In this document: positions 38,818-47,440 of the stretch, piece after piece | Numbering within the stretch: position 1 is the stretch's first letter | Layout: the number at the start of each line of letters is the position of its first letter | Source: Planctomycetaceae bacterium | Lineage (GTDB): Bacteria > Planctomycetota > Phycisphaerae > Phycisphaerales > SM1A02 | Length of the DNA: 64,000 bases | NCBI GenBank assembly: GCA_947490615.1 | Contig: CANLHK010000006.1 | Location: forward strand, 62,001-126,000 | Direction of reading: 5' to 3' | Made by a program: the position numbers and the translations under genes | Notes under the pieces: generated by a model | Seen by the model: the letters and a program-made list of their open reading frames with translations, nothing else | Told to the model about the DNA's origin: nothing | Databases searched by the model: none

Positions 38818-40896
38818 GTGAGCGCACTCTCTGGCTTCTTTCTCGTTCTCCTCGGCTTCGGCTTCCTCATTTTTATCCATGAGCTTGGCCACTTCCTTGC
38901 TGCGAAGTGGGCGGGCATCCGTGCCGATGGTTTCGCCATCGGGATGGGCCCCTGCGTCGTGAGCTACCGTCGCGGGATTGGATTCTGCGTTGGTTCCGCG
39001 GATGCACGCGTCGTCAAGCAACACGGCAAGCGCACCATCGAGATGTCCGACGCCGAACGGGAATCACACGGGCTCGGCGAGACGGAGTATTCCTTTCGCG
39101 CGCTTCCACTCGGCGGCTATGTGCGCATGCTTGGCCAGGAAGATGGCAATCCCGAGGCCACGAGTGACGACGCGCGGAGTTTCTCCAAGGCGCCACTCTT
39201 CAAGCGCGGCGTGGTGATTCTCGCGGGGATCACTGCCAATCTCGCGTTGGCGATTGTGCTGTTTCTCTGCGCGTTTCTCGCAGGAGTTCGCTTTCCCGCT
39301 CCGACGATTGGCTTCGTGCTTCCAGGCTCCCCTGCTGCTCAAGCCACGCCGATCGATGCGACACAGGCGATCGGTCTTCAGCCCGGCGACATCGTGCTCG
39401 CGATCGATGGTGAAGAAGCAAGGACTTTCGTCGATCTTCGCGTCGCTGCGGCGATGGCCAAGCCCGAGACGCCCATCACCTTTGTCGTGCAGCGTGGTGA
39501 GGCGACGCTCTCGTACATCACCACGCCGCGGCGCGATCCAGGAAGCGGTCTGCTTTCGATCGGCGTCGACCCTGCGCGCAGCGCAGCCCTCACAAGCGTG
39601 CGCGACTCGCGCGACGATGTCGCGCGAATGCTCGCGCGGCTTGGCAGCGAGTTCAAGACGCAAGGCATCGGCGCGGGCTCGCGCATCACCGCGGTGAACG
39701 GGGCGAAAGTCACGACCTACGCCGAGCTCGACCTCGCCGCGCGCGCGTCACGAGGTCAGTCCATGAGTGTCGAGTGGACAACTGACGCAGAGCCACCGAG
39801 CACTGTGACGCTGTCGATGAAGCCGCGTCCTGAGTTCGAATCGATGCGACTCCCTGATGGCCAAGGATTCGACGCTGCACTCCTCGGACTCGCGCCACTC
39901 GCGCGTGTCCTTGAGTTCGCCGACGGCAGCGCCAACACCGAGGTCCTGCGCGCTGGTGATGTTTTTCTTCGCGTGGGCGAGCTCGATGGTCCACGCGTGC
40001 TCCAACTCATGCAGCACTTCCGCGCGCATCCGAGCAGCACGATCAACGCGACGGTGCTGCGCGAGCAGAGTGAAGTTGCCGTGGCCATTCGCACCGATCG
40101 TGACGGCCGCGTGGGCATCTACCTTGAAAGCGCGTGGGATCTCCCGCGACTCGCCAACGCGATTGAGACGATGGCGGAAGGCGAAGGCACCCGCGACACG
40201 CCCGCCAAGGCGCTGGCATCGGTCGCGCTCGGTTCGGCGATCTCCTTCGATGGAACTCCCCTTGCGGACTTCCATGCGCTGCGCACACGCCTGCTGGATC
40301 GATTGGCCACCGCGACCACAGACGACGCGATCTCGATTCGCCTCGGGCTGCGCGATCCTTCGCCGCAAGCCAATCCCATCGAAGTAACCACAACCCTCAC
40401 GGCCGCAGACATCCGCTCGCTGCGCGCGCTGCGATACACCTTTCCGATTCCTGAGACCTTCTTCGATCCGCAGTTCACGATTCTCAGTGCGCACGGAAAT
40501 CCTCTCACCGCGATCAGCATGGGTTTCCGTCAGACCATCGTGATGGTGGAGCAAGTCTTCCTGACCATCGATCGCGTGGCGCGCGGCTCGGTGAGCGCAA
40601 GCCAACTGCAAGGGCCTGTGGGAATCCTCCACACGGGCACCAAGGTCGCCGACGAGGGGTTCATGTACATCGTGTTCTTCCTCGCGCTGATCAGCGTGAA
40701 CCTCGCGGTGGTGAACCTGCTGCCGATTCCGATCGCTGACGGCGGGCTGTTCGTCTTCTTGCTCTACGAGAAGTTTGCAGGGCGCGCGCCATCGATCGCG
40801 TTTCAGAATGCGGCGGCACTCGCGGGAATCGCCTTTGTGGCGGGGTTGTTCCTCTTGACCTTCTACAACGATCTCAGTCGTCTCTTTGGTGGATGA
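38818..40896 (+). CDS. rseP: Site-2 intramembrane metalloprotease RseP, enlarged
   Basis: The 692-residue M50 protease has the zinc motif HELGH (residues 21-25) in its first helix, the GxG loop PLGGYVRMLGQED, and the last zinc ligand in NLLPIPIADGGLF near the C-terminus. Between them lie three or four PDZ-like units (around 160-230, 270-340, 375-430 and possibly 460-520) instead of the usual one or two. RseP enzymes cut membrane anti-sigma factors and leftover signal peptides. The start is a GTG with TAGGAT 6 bases upstream and no Shine-Dalgarno. The anti-sigma-like protein at 24219 is a candidate substrate. Confidence 0.9.
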   Translation: MSALSGFFLVLLGFGFLIFIHELGHFLAAKWAGIRADGFAIGMGPCVVSYRRGIGFCVGSADARVVKQHGKRTIEMSDAERESHGLGETEYSFRALPLGGYVRMLGQEDGNPEATSDDARSFSKAPLFKRGVVILAGITANLALAIVLFLCAFLAGVRFPAPTIGFVLPGSPAAQATPIDATQAIGLQPGDIVLAIDGEEARTFVDLRVAAAMAKPETPITFVVQRGEATLSYITTPRRDPGSGLLSIGVDPARSAALTSVRDSRDDVARMLARLGSEFKTQGIGAGSRITAVNGAKVTTYAELDLAARASRGQSMSVEWTTDAEPPSTVTLSMKPRPEFESMRLPDGQGFDAALLGLAPLARVLEFADGSANTEVLRAGDVFLRVGELDGPRVLQLMQHFRAHPSSTINATVLREQSEVAVAIRTDRDGRVGIYLESAWDLPRLANAIETMAEGEGTRDTPAKALASVALGSAISFDGTPLADFHALRTRLLDRLATATTDDAISIRLGLRDPSPQANPIEVTTTLTAADIRSLRALRYTFPIPETFFDPQFTILSAHGNPLTAISMGFRQTIVMVEQVFLTIDRVARGSVSASQLQGPVGILHTGTKVADEGFMYIVFFLALISVNLAVVNLLPIPIADGGLFVFLLYEKFAGRAPSIAFQNAAALAGIAFVAGLFLLTFYNDLSRLFGG

Positions 40897-40900
40897 CGCG

Positions 40901-41605
40901 ATGTCGAACCCCGTCACCATCGTCACTGGTGCTGGAAGCGGCATCGGTGCTGCGTGCGCGCAGTTACTCGCGCGGCGTGGACACGCCGTGGTACTCGTCG
41001 GTCGACGCGCCGAGCGACTCGAGAGGGTGCGAGCGACGATGGTGGAACCCACGCGGCACCGCGTGATCGCGGCCGATGTGCGTCTTCGTGATCCATCGCA
41101 GAGCGTGGTGGACCGTACCGTCGATGAGTTTGGACGCCTCGATGCGCTCATCCTCGCAGCTGGTTGCGCGCCGCGCGCCATGATTGACGCCACCGACGAC
41201 GCGATGCTCGACGAGTGCTTTCGCACCAACACGCTTGGCCCCGCGCACATGGTCACGCGCGCGTGGCCGCAGTTCAAACGGCAGCAGAGCGGGCGCATCG
41301 TCTTCATCTCGACGCTCGGCGCAATGGATCCGTTTCCTGGCTTCTTCGCCTACGCAGCAAGCAAGTCCGCGGTCGACAGCTTTGCGCGTTCGGTGAAAGC
41401 TGAGGGCGAGTCGCTCGGTATCCACGCGTTTGCGATCAATCCTGGCTGCGTCGAAACCGCGATGCTGCGACAGAACTTTTCGACTTCGGTCGTGCCGCCG
41501 GAGCGGACCATCTCGCCCGAAGCGGTTGCAGAAGTTGTCGTCGCCTGTGCCTGTGGCGAGCGTGATCGCGAAAGCGGATCGAGCATCGCCGTGCCCAGTC
41601 CGTGA
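40901..41605 (+). CDS. Short-chain dehydrogenase/reductase
   Basis: The 234-residue SDR protein has the cofactor motif TGAGSGIGAA, the structural AAG (LILAAGCAPRA), the catalytic serine region VFISTLGAMD and the catalytic YAASK motif, followed by INPGCVETAML. It starts 4 bases after rseP with GGTGG upstream, so it is likely cotranscribed. The arginine pair VGRRAER after the second strand suggests NADP(H). The substrate is unknown. Confidence 0.88.
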   Translation: MSNPVTIVTGAGSGIGAACAQLLARRGHAVVLVGRRAERLERVRATMVEPTRHRVIAADVRLRDPSQSVVDRTVDEFGRLDALILAAGCAPRAMIDATDDAMLDECFRTNTLGPAHMVTRAWPQFKRQQSGRIVFISTLGAMDPFPGFFAYAASKSAVDSFARSVKAEGESLGIHAFAINPGCVETAMLRQNFSTSVVPPERTISPEAVAEVVVACACGERDRESGSSIAVPSP

Positions 41606-41629
41606 TCGGATCGCTGCGCGAACGCGGCG

Positions 41630-42130
41630 CTAGCGTCGTCGGCTCATCGCGCGATCCATGTCACGCTTGTCCTCGCGCTTGGCAATCGCTTCACGCTTGT
41701 CGTGCTGCTTCTTGCCAAGCCCAATCCCGATGAGAAGTTTGGCGCGCCCCTGCACCCAGTAGATCTTGAGCGGCACGAGCGATCCGCCCTTGGCCTTGGC
41801 TTCGGTCGCCAAGCGGACGATCTCCTTGCGATGCGCCAGAAGCCGCCGCTGCCGATTGGGTTGGTGTTGCCGCGCGACACCCGCAGGCGGGTACTCGGCA
41901 ATCGTCACATTGAGGAGCGTGAGTTCGGGCGGTTCGAGCGCCGAAAGCACCCAACCTTCAGCGAGACTCGCCTGTCCCTTGCGAAGGCTCTTGACCTCGG
42001 TTCCTACGAGTTTCAGGCCGCATTCCAGGGTTTCGGTGATGGTGTAGTCGAACCACGCCTTGCGATTCTCGATCACAGGCTCTCGCGCCGGCTGCCCGCC
42101 TTTGGAGGTTTTCTTGGTGCGGTCGCTCAT
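41630..42130 (-). CDS. smpB: SsrA-binding protein SmpB
   Basis: The 166-residue protein, partner of tmRNA in rescue of stalled ribosomes, shows the OB-fold motifs NRKAWFDYTITETLECGLKL, GTEVKSLRKGQASLAEGWV, the RRLLAHRKEI segment and the basic C-terminal tail KKQHDKREAIAKREDKRDMDR, which becomes helical in the mRNA channel. The start at 42130 fits the family; a longer open frame reaches 42259. No tmRNA gene is found in the window. It converges on the SDR gene. Confidence 0.95.
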   Translation of the reverse strand: MSDRTKKTSKGGQPAREPVIENRKAWFDYTITETLECGLKLVGTEVKSLRKGQASLAEGWVLSALEPPELTLLNVTIAEYPPAGVARQHQPNRQRRLLAHRKEIVRLATEAKAKGGSLVPLKIYWVQGRAKLLIGIGLGKKQHDKREAIAKREDKRDMDRAMSRRR

Positions 42131-42322
42131 GGCTCTCGGTCCCGACTCTCCTCCGCAGGGTCGCAGGAGTCCGACCGCAGTTTGGCTGTCCGACCCTCGG
42201 TCGATCGAATGTTGGCCTTTTTTTGGATCAATCCACCACCCCAAGCGAAAGGGAGGCAAGATAACGAAAGTGCCACGGATGGTGGCGCTGGGGCTGTCCC
42301 TCTCACACCGCTAGGAGTCTCG

Positions 42323-45163
42323 ATGCTTTTTCAATCCATGAGTCGTCGCAACACCGCGATGGCACTCTTGTGCGCCGCAGGCCTGAGCGCCTGCCTCACC
42401 TCCTCTCTCGCAGCGCAAGTGGCGTCGGCGGGTGGTGGACTTGGTGCGTCTCGGCAAGCGTTCCTCGACGCCAACCCGGGCACGGGCTTCTTTGAGCTCG
42501 AGGGTGAAATCACCCGCGTCTACGGCAATGCGTTCTCGACTGGCGCGAGCGCGGTCGAAAGCGCCGACGCGTTCCTCCGCGCCAACGCGGGGATGCTCAA
42601 GTCGAACTTCAACGATCTTCTTCCCATCGGCCCCAACGGCGACGGCACCCATGTGCTGCCAATGATGTTCAACCCTGGCGATGAGAGCTACCGCTTCTCG
42701 CTCGTCGGTTACACCCAGCATTTGAATGGCGTCCCCGTCTTCCGCGGCGATGTCCGCTGCCTTGTGCGCAATGAGCCCGGCTATCCGCTGGTGCTCGTCT
42801 CCAACGCCTTGAAGGATGTGCGCGAATTCGCTGCGACCTTCGCAGGCGGCGCGATCGCGCCATCGCAACTCGATCTGCGCAAGGCCACGCGCCTTCCGCT
42901 CAACCAGTTCGGCCCGGGAGCAGTCCTCTCCGATCAGGAGCAAGTCATCTGGGCTGGCTACGACAACGCTCCCGCCAAGGAAGTGCGTCTGGCTTACAAG
43001 TTCATCGTGACGGGCACCGGCGTCTTTGATCGCTCCGCGCACCAGCGCATGCTCTACATCGTCGACGCGCAGACCAACAAGATCCTCTTCCAAGAGGACC
43101 AGGTCATGAACGCCGATGTGAATGTCACCCTCAAGGGAATGGCCTCGCAAGGAACCGCCGCTGACGCGTGCGCTCCTGAAGCCGCGACCAATCTGCCCTA
43201 CGGTCGAGCCGTGGTTGGCGCCACGACCTACTACGCCGACGCAGCGGGTTCTGTGGTGGTTCCAAACGCTGGAACTGCCGCGATCTCGATCGTCTCGTCG
43301 GTTGGTGGTCGTTGGTTCAATGTCATTGACAACGCGGGCGGCGCGGTGAGCACGCTCACCCAGAGCAGCGCGGGTGGTGCGCTTGAGTTCCTGCACAACC
43401 CAACCAATGTGTTGGAAGACCAGCGCGCTGAGATCAACGCGTACATCCAGGCCAATGTCGTGCGCGACTACACCCTGTCGTACCTGCCGACCTTCCCGAC
43501 CATCGGTACCCAGACCAACTGGCCAGTCAATGTGCAAGTCGCGGGCACCTGCAACGCCTTCTACGACGGCGCGTCCATCAACTTCTACCCCGCTGGTGGC
43601 GGCTGCAATAACACCGCGTTCAGCGTCGTGGTGCACCACGAGTACGGACACCACCTCGTGAACCGCGCTGGCTCTGGCCAGGGCGCGTACGGCGAAGGCT
43701 ATGGCGATGTCATCGGCGTGCTGGTCACTGATGAGTCCCTGCTCGCCATTGGCTTCCAGACCTGCGCCACAGGTATTCGCAACGCGAACAACAGCGTGCA
43801 GTTTGTTTCGGGCGCGGGTTGCTCGAGCGCTGGTTCCGAGGTCCACGCTTGCGGCACGCTGCTTTCGGGTTGCGTGTGGAGCACCCGCACCAACCTCCTC
43901 GCCTCGAATCCGTCGGACTACCGCCAGATCATCTCTGACCTCGGCGTCAACTCAGTGCTCCTGCACACGGGTACGACGATCGCTGGTGACATCACCATCG
44001 ACTTCCTCACGCTCGATGACAACGACGCGAACATCGGAAACGGCACGCCGCACTACGCGCAGATCAACGGCGGCTTCTCCGCCCACGGCCTGCCCGGACC
44101 AGCGTTGCAGTTCATCAGCTTCGCCTTCCCTGATGGTCAGCCGTCGCTCTCGAATCCTTCAGGCGGAACGACCTTCCGCGTGAATGTGACTGGTCTCAAT
44201 GGCACGCCAGCTGCGGGCACGGGCACGCTCTTCTACCGCGTTGGAAGCACGGGCGCGTTCACGCAGACCTCGATGACCCAACCGGTCGCGAACCAGTATG
44301 TCGCGTCGCTTCCACCAGCCACTTGCGGCACGATCCTGCAGTACTACGTGGCAGCCAACGCCACGAACGGCTCCACCACAAGCAGCCCCGAAAACGCGCC
44401 GACTACCTTCTACAGCGCGATGGTGGCCAACGGGTTGGCGACGCCGTTTGTCGACACCGTTGAAACCGTCCTCGGTTGGACTATGACGACCGCAGGCGAC
44501 ACCGCAACGACTGGCATCTGGACGCGCGCCGATCCGATCGGAACGCTCGTTGGAACCGTCGAAGTGCAGCCAGAGAACGATGTCACGACTGCTGGCACCA
44601 ACTGCTTCTTCACTGGGCAGGGAGCCGCGGGCGCTGCGCTTGGTTCGGCCGATGTCGATGGTGGCTTCACCACGCTGACCTCGCCCGCCATGAACGCAGT
44701 CGGAGGCGAGGCCTACCTCTCCTACTACCGCTGGTACTCCAACACGGGCGGCGCTTCGCCAAACCTCGACACCTTCCGCGTGCTGCTGTCGAATGACAAC
44801 GGTGCGAACTGGACGGCCCTCGAGACCGTCGGCCCAACCGGAGCCGAGACGAGCGGCGGCTGGGTGTTCAAGGAGTTCCTCATCGAAGGCGTCCTGCCTC
44901 CAACCGCGCAGATGAAGGTTCGGTTCGTCGCAGACGATGCGCTGCCTGGCTCCGTGATCGAAGCGGCGGTCGACGAAGTGCGCGTTCGCCTTGTGGAATG
45001 CGTCGCGAGCAACCCCGCTGATCTCAACGGCGACGGCGCAGTCAACGCGGCCGACCTCGCGCTGCTCCTCAACAACTGGAACGGCATCGGCATCGGCGAC
45101 CTCAACGATGACGGCGGCGTCGACGCAGGCGATCTCGCGATCCTGCTCAACGCGTGGAGCTGA
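42323..45163 (+). CDS. Secreted zinc metalloprotease with dockerin-type C-terminus
   Basis: The 946-residue exported protein has a signal peptide ending near SSLAAQ (about 30-35), then a propeptide region (about 40-260) like the FTP/PepSY propeptides of thermolysin-type enzymes. The gluzincin motif HEYGHH (H439, E440, H443) is followed by a downstream glutamate in GEGYGDV (about 458). After it come beta-sandwich regions (about 600-890), and the end (about 897-946) has two calcium-loop repeats, DLNGDGAVNAADLALLL and DLNDDGGVDAGDLAILL, as in type I dockerins. In planctomycetes these tails probably serve surface attachment rather than cellulosomes. AGGAG precedes the ATG by 7 bases. A strong terminator follows. 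Confidence 0.85.
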   Translation: MLFQSMSRRNTAMALLCAAGLSACLTSSLAAQVASAGGGLGASRQAFLDANPGTGFFELEGEITRVYGNAFSTGASAVESADAFLRANAGMLKSNFNDLLPIGPNGDGTHVLPMMFNPGDESYRFSLVGYTQHLNGVPVFRGDVRCLVRNEPGYPLVLVSNALKDVREFAATFAGGAIAPSQLDLRKATRLPLNQFGPGAVLSDQEQVIWAGYDNAPAKEVRLAYKFIVTGTGVFDRSAHQRMLYIVDAQTNKILFQEDQVMNADVNVTLKGMASQGTAADACAPEAATNLPYGRAVVGATTYYADAAGSVVVPNAGTAAISIVSSVGGRWFNVIDNAGGAVSTLTQSSAGGALEFLHNPTNVLEDQRAEINAYIQANVVRDYTLSYLPTFPTIGTQTNWPVNVQVAGTCNAFYDGASINFYPAGGGCNNTAFSVVVHHEYGHHLVNRAGSGQGAYGEGYGDVIGVLVTDESLLAIGFQTCATGIRNANNSVQFVSGAGCSSAGSEVHACGTLLSGCVWSTRTNLLASNPSDYRQIISDLGVNSVLLHTGTTIAGDITIDFLTLDDNDANIGNGTPHYAQINGGFSAHGLPGPALQFISFAFPDGQPSLSNPSGGTTFRVNVTGLNGTPAAGTGTLFYRVGSTGAFTQTSMTQPVANQYVASLPPATCGTILQYYVAANATNGSTTSSPENAPTTFYSAMVANGLATPFVDTVETVLGWTMTTAGDTATTGIWTRADPIGTLVGTVEVQPENDVTTAGTNCFFTGQGAAGAALGSADVDGGFTTLTSPAMNAVGGEAYLSYYRWYSNTGGASPNLDTFRVLLSNDNGANWTALETVGPTGAETSGGWVFKEFLIEGVLPPTAQMKVRFVADDALPGSVIEAAVDEVRVRLVECVASNPADLNGDGAVNAADLALLLNNWNGIGIGDLNDDGGVDAGDLAILLNAWS

Positions 45164-45193
45164 GCCTCACACGCTACGACAACGATTGATTCG

Positions 45194-45231
45194 CCACGGA
45201 GGTCCCTCGCGGACCTCCGTGGTGCTTTTTG
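45194..45231 (+). terminator. Intrinsic terminator after metalloprotease gene
   Basis: A perfect 12-bp stem (CCACGGAGGTCC with GGACCTCCGTGG) and 5-base loop are followed by TGCTTTTTG. Confidence 0.9.
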
Positions 45232-45281
45232 TCGCGCACCTTGGCGCTGCCGCTCGCGCCATTGCAGGCTGACCAAGCCGC

Positions 45282-45310
45282 TTGCCCGCTCTGTTGGCAT
45301 CGGCTATTCT
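45282..45310 (+). promoter_or_regulatory. Candidate promoter of tRNA-Leu
   Basis: TTGCCC (45282-45287) and TATTCT (45305-45310) are spaced by 17 bases, predicting a start near 45317, about 28 bases before the tRNA. Confidence 0.55.
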
Positions 45311-45344
45311 CTCCGTCCCCGATGACGCGTCAGCGGGACCACCT

Positions 45345-45428
45345 GCCCAGGTGGCGGAATTGGCAGACGCGCCAGCTTGAGGTGCTGGTGGTTTCACGAC
45401 CTTGGAGGTTCGAGTCCTCTTCTGGGCA
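45345..45428 (+). tRNA. tRNA-Leu (anticodon GAG)
   Basis: This 84-base class II tRNA has a 7-bp acceptor stem (GCCCAGG with TCTGGGC, one G-U pair), discriminator A, an anticodon loop TTGAGGT on a CCAGC/GCTGG stem, a long variable arm and a T-arm GGAGG-TTCGAGT-CCTCT. The anticodon GAG reads CUC and CUU. CCA is not encoded. Confidence 0.95.
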
Positions 45429-45436
45429 TTCAACAG

Positions 45437-45469
45437 AAACGGCTGCGCGAAAGCGCGGCCGTTTTCTTT
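45437..45469 (+). terminator. Intrinsic terminator after tRNA-Leu
   Basis: An 11-12-bp stem with a GAAA tetraloop is followed by TTTTCTTT, 9 bases after the tRNA end. Confidence 0.88.
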
Positions 45470-45508
45470 CGCCCCGCACAGGTTCAACGGCGCACCTGCG
45501 CGCAGCGC

Positions 45509-46228
45509 TCAGACGCCGCGCTGTCCAGGATCCCAAATCAACTTGTGCAGCTGCGTCTGCTGACGCACGGGCAATCGATCCTCAAGAATCCACTCGGCCA
45601 ACGCGCGGGGCGAGAGTCCAGGGCATCCGAGGATCTCAAGCCCCTGCTTCTGCGGAAACGCTGGGCTGAGAAAGACAGCGTGACAGCGCTCGTTGAGTCG
45701 ATGCTTGCGGATCGTCTCACGCGCAAACTCGTAGTCGGCACGGTCAACGAGCACGAACTTCACCTCGTCGTGTGGGCGCAGATCTTCGAGGTTCGACCAG
45801 AGGTTTCGCGCGGACTCGCCCGAGCCAGGCGTCTTGATGTCGAGAATCCGAATCGCCTTCGGATGGCATGGCCGAATGTCGATCGCGCCCGAAGTCTCGA
45901 TGAGCACCGTCAAGCCGCGCTCGCAAAGCAGCGCGATCAGGTCAAACGCGCGCTTCTGCGCCAGCGGCTCGCCACCCGTGAGCTCCACCAAGGTCGCGCC
46001 CGAGCGCTCGATCTCGTCGAGGATGGCCGCGATGGTGCGCGGGGCACCCTCTCGAAACGCGTACTCGGTGTCGCAATAGTGGCAGCGAAGCGGACAACCC
46101 GTCAGACGCACAAAGAAGCACGGGCAACCCGCGAAACTCGACTCCCCTTGGATCGAGTAGAAGGTCTCGTTGATCCGCAGCGTCTGCGCGAGAAGACCAT
46201 TGTTTGGTTCGATCACTGGATCCGCCAT
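45509..46228 (-). CDS. queE: 7-carboxy-7-deazaguanine synthase QueE
   Basis: The 239-residue radical SAM enzyme rearranges 6-carboxy-tetrahydropterin to 7-carboxy-7-deazaguanine, a step to queuosine. It has the N-terminal signature ETFYSIQGESSFAGCPCFFVR, the iron-sulfur motif CPLRCHYC (CxxxCxxC), and the SAM motif LTGGEPL. No queC, queD or queF is adjacent. It is the third gene of a minus-strand group with the FmdB-like and DUF429 genes, starting 29 bases after the latter. Confidence 0.94.
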   Translation of the reverse strand: MADPVIEPNNGLLAQTLRINETFYSIQGESSFAGCPCFFVRLTGCPLRCHYCDTEYAFREGAPRTIAAILDEIERSGATLVELTGGEPLAQKRAFDLIALLCERGLTVLIETSGAIDIRPCHPKAIRILDIKTPGSGESARNLWSNLEDLRPHDEVKFVLVDRADYEFARETIRKHRLNERCHAVFLSPAFPQKQGLEILGCPGLSPRALAEWILEDRLPVRQQTQLHKLIWDPGQRGV

Positions 46229-46257
46229 GCGTCGCGTGCCTCAGAGTGCTCTGCGCG

Positions 46258-47121
46258 TCAGTAGATCCACGCCTCAATCGCTGCGGCCCCAACAAGGTCG
46301 GAAGGAATCGCCACACCCATCGGAGCCGTCGTCAGGATCAACGCGTCAAGGAGGTCGCCTTCGACATCGTGGATCGCCTCGACCGCGATGGGTGATGGAA
46401 TCTCAAGACCCGCCTGCCGCAGGAGCCGCACGAGTTCTTCGCGCAGCACGCGCGGAGGCTCACCGACGCCCTTGTATCCCTTGCTAGGCCAACCGAAATG
46501 GTGCAGCACACTCGCGGGGCAACCCTCGCACACACGGACACTCGGCGTCGTGCCATCGGTGGGCATGCTCACGGGATCGATGGCGATTCCCTGCGCGGAA
46601 AGCGGAAGGAGAATCTCCTTGATGACCGTGAAGGTCTGCTTGAAGATGCGGAGATTCATCGGTGCCAATGGAGCGCGCAAGACTCGATCGCAGTGGCGAC
46701 GAGGCTCGCGGCGCGAGAGTTCACGCATCGCGCCTCGCCACTCGCGCGCCGAATCAAAGCCAGCGACCCACTGCGCGACGGTGTGCCAAGTCAATGGACC
46801 TGTGTCCATACCCGCCGGGCGCTCGGTGGCAAAGCACTCCATGGGCAGGCCGCACGGTGCGTCGATGCGCCACATGTGGGATCGACCGTCCACACTGCTC
46901 TCAAGAATCGCGTTGCGCAGGCCGTTTCGATCGATGCGGCCGCGGACATAGACCGCGCTGCGCGCACTCAACTCGCGTTCCGCGATGCGGATCTTGGCCG
47001 CGCCACTGCTGTCGGCGCCGCTGAAGTCGACGCCGTGGACAATCGTCTGCCCTTTGGCAACGCCGTGGATCTGGTCGCGCGGTCCGCTTGCGACGGTGAT
47101 CGGTTGCTGCGGAGTGCGCAT
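46258..47121 (-). CDS. DUF429-family protein (predicted RNase H-fold nuclease)
   Basis: The 287-residue protein begins after a short tail with IVHGVDFSGADSSGAAKIRIAE, the first strand and acidic residue typical of DUF429, a predicted RNase H-like family. It contains further family-like segments (WRIDAPCGLPME, GCPASVLHHFGWPSKGYKG, AVEAIHDVEGDLLDALI with the late acidic residues). The biological substrate is unknown. The ATG at 47121 overlaps the FmdB-like stop (TGATG), which argues for this start over the one at 47133. Confidence 0.65.
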   Translation of the reverse strand: MRTPQQPITVASGPRDQIHGVAKGQTIVHGVDFSGADSSGAAKIRIAERELSARSAVYVRGRIDRNGLRNAILESSVDGRSHMWRIDAPCGLPMECFATERPAGMDTGPLTWHTVAQWVAGFDSAREWRGAMRELSRREPRRHCDRVLRAPLAPMNLRIFKQTFTVIKEILLPLSAQGIAIDPVSMPTDGTTPSVRVCEGCPASVLHHFGWPSKGYKGVGEPPRVLREELVRLLRQAGLEIPSPIAVEAIHDVEGDLLDALILTTAPMGVAIPSDLVGAAAIEAWIY

Positions 47122-47372
47122 CAATTGCTGCAACTTCCAGGCGCGCGACCGCAGCCGCAGCCCGACGAGTGGACATGCGTCGAGTGCCCTTGGCTTGGCG
47201 CGTCGCTCGCGCTGCCGTGCGCCGAGCCGCTCACGCCAAACACCGACATCTTGCGCTTAAAGGTCCGACCCTTGCCCTTGGGATCTTCCACAGGCAGGTC
47301 AGCGTCCTTCATGGGGCGCATCAGTTCGATGACCTCCCCGTCTTCCTTCGATTCGTACTCGTAGATCGGCAT
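47121..47372 (-). CDS. FmdB-like small protein lacking the N-terminal zinc cysteines
   Basis: This 83-residue protein starts MPIYEYESKEDGEVIELMRP. The MPIYEY opening is that of FmdB-family zinc ribbons, but the CxxC pair that should follow is replaced by charged residues. The end instead is rich in cysteine, histidine and glycine (HVHSSGCGCGRAPGSCSN), which might bind metal. The start is fixed by TATCCT exactly 6 bases before the ATG and by the family motif. It is the first gene of the DUF429-queE group. Function unknown. Confidence 0.7.
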   Translation of the reverse strand: MPIYEYESKEDGEVIELMRPMKDADLPVEDPKGKGRTFKRKMSVFGVSGSAHGSASDAPSQGHSTHVHSSGCGCGRAPGSCSN

Positions 47373-47440
47373 TCGCGCAGGATAGCGGTTTCGCGCGCGC
47401 GTCTTTGAGTACGACCGTGGCGTCTTCGTACACTGCGCCG

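Noticed and set aside
41500-42400. tmRNA gene next to smpB
   Set aside because: No tRNA-Ala-like ends or tag frame seen around smpB; the gene must be elsewhere.
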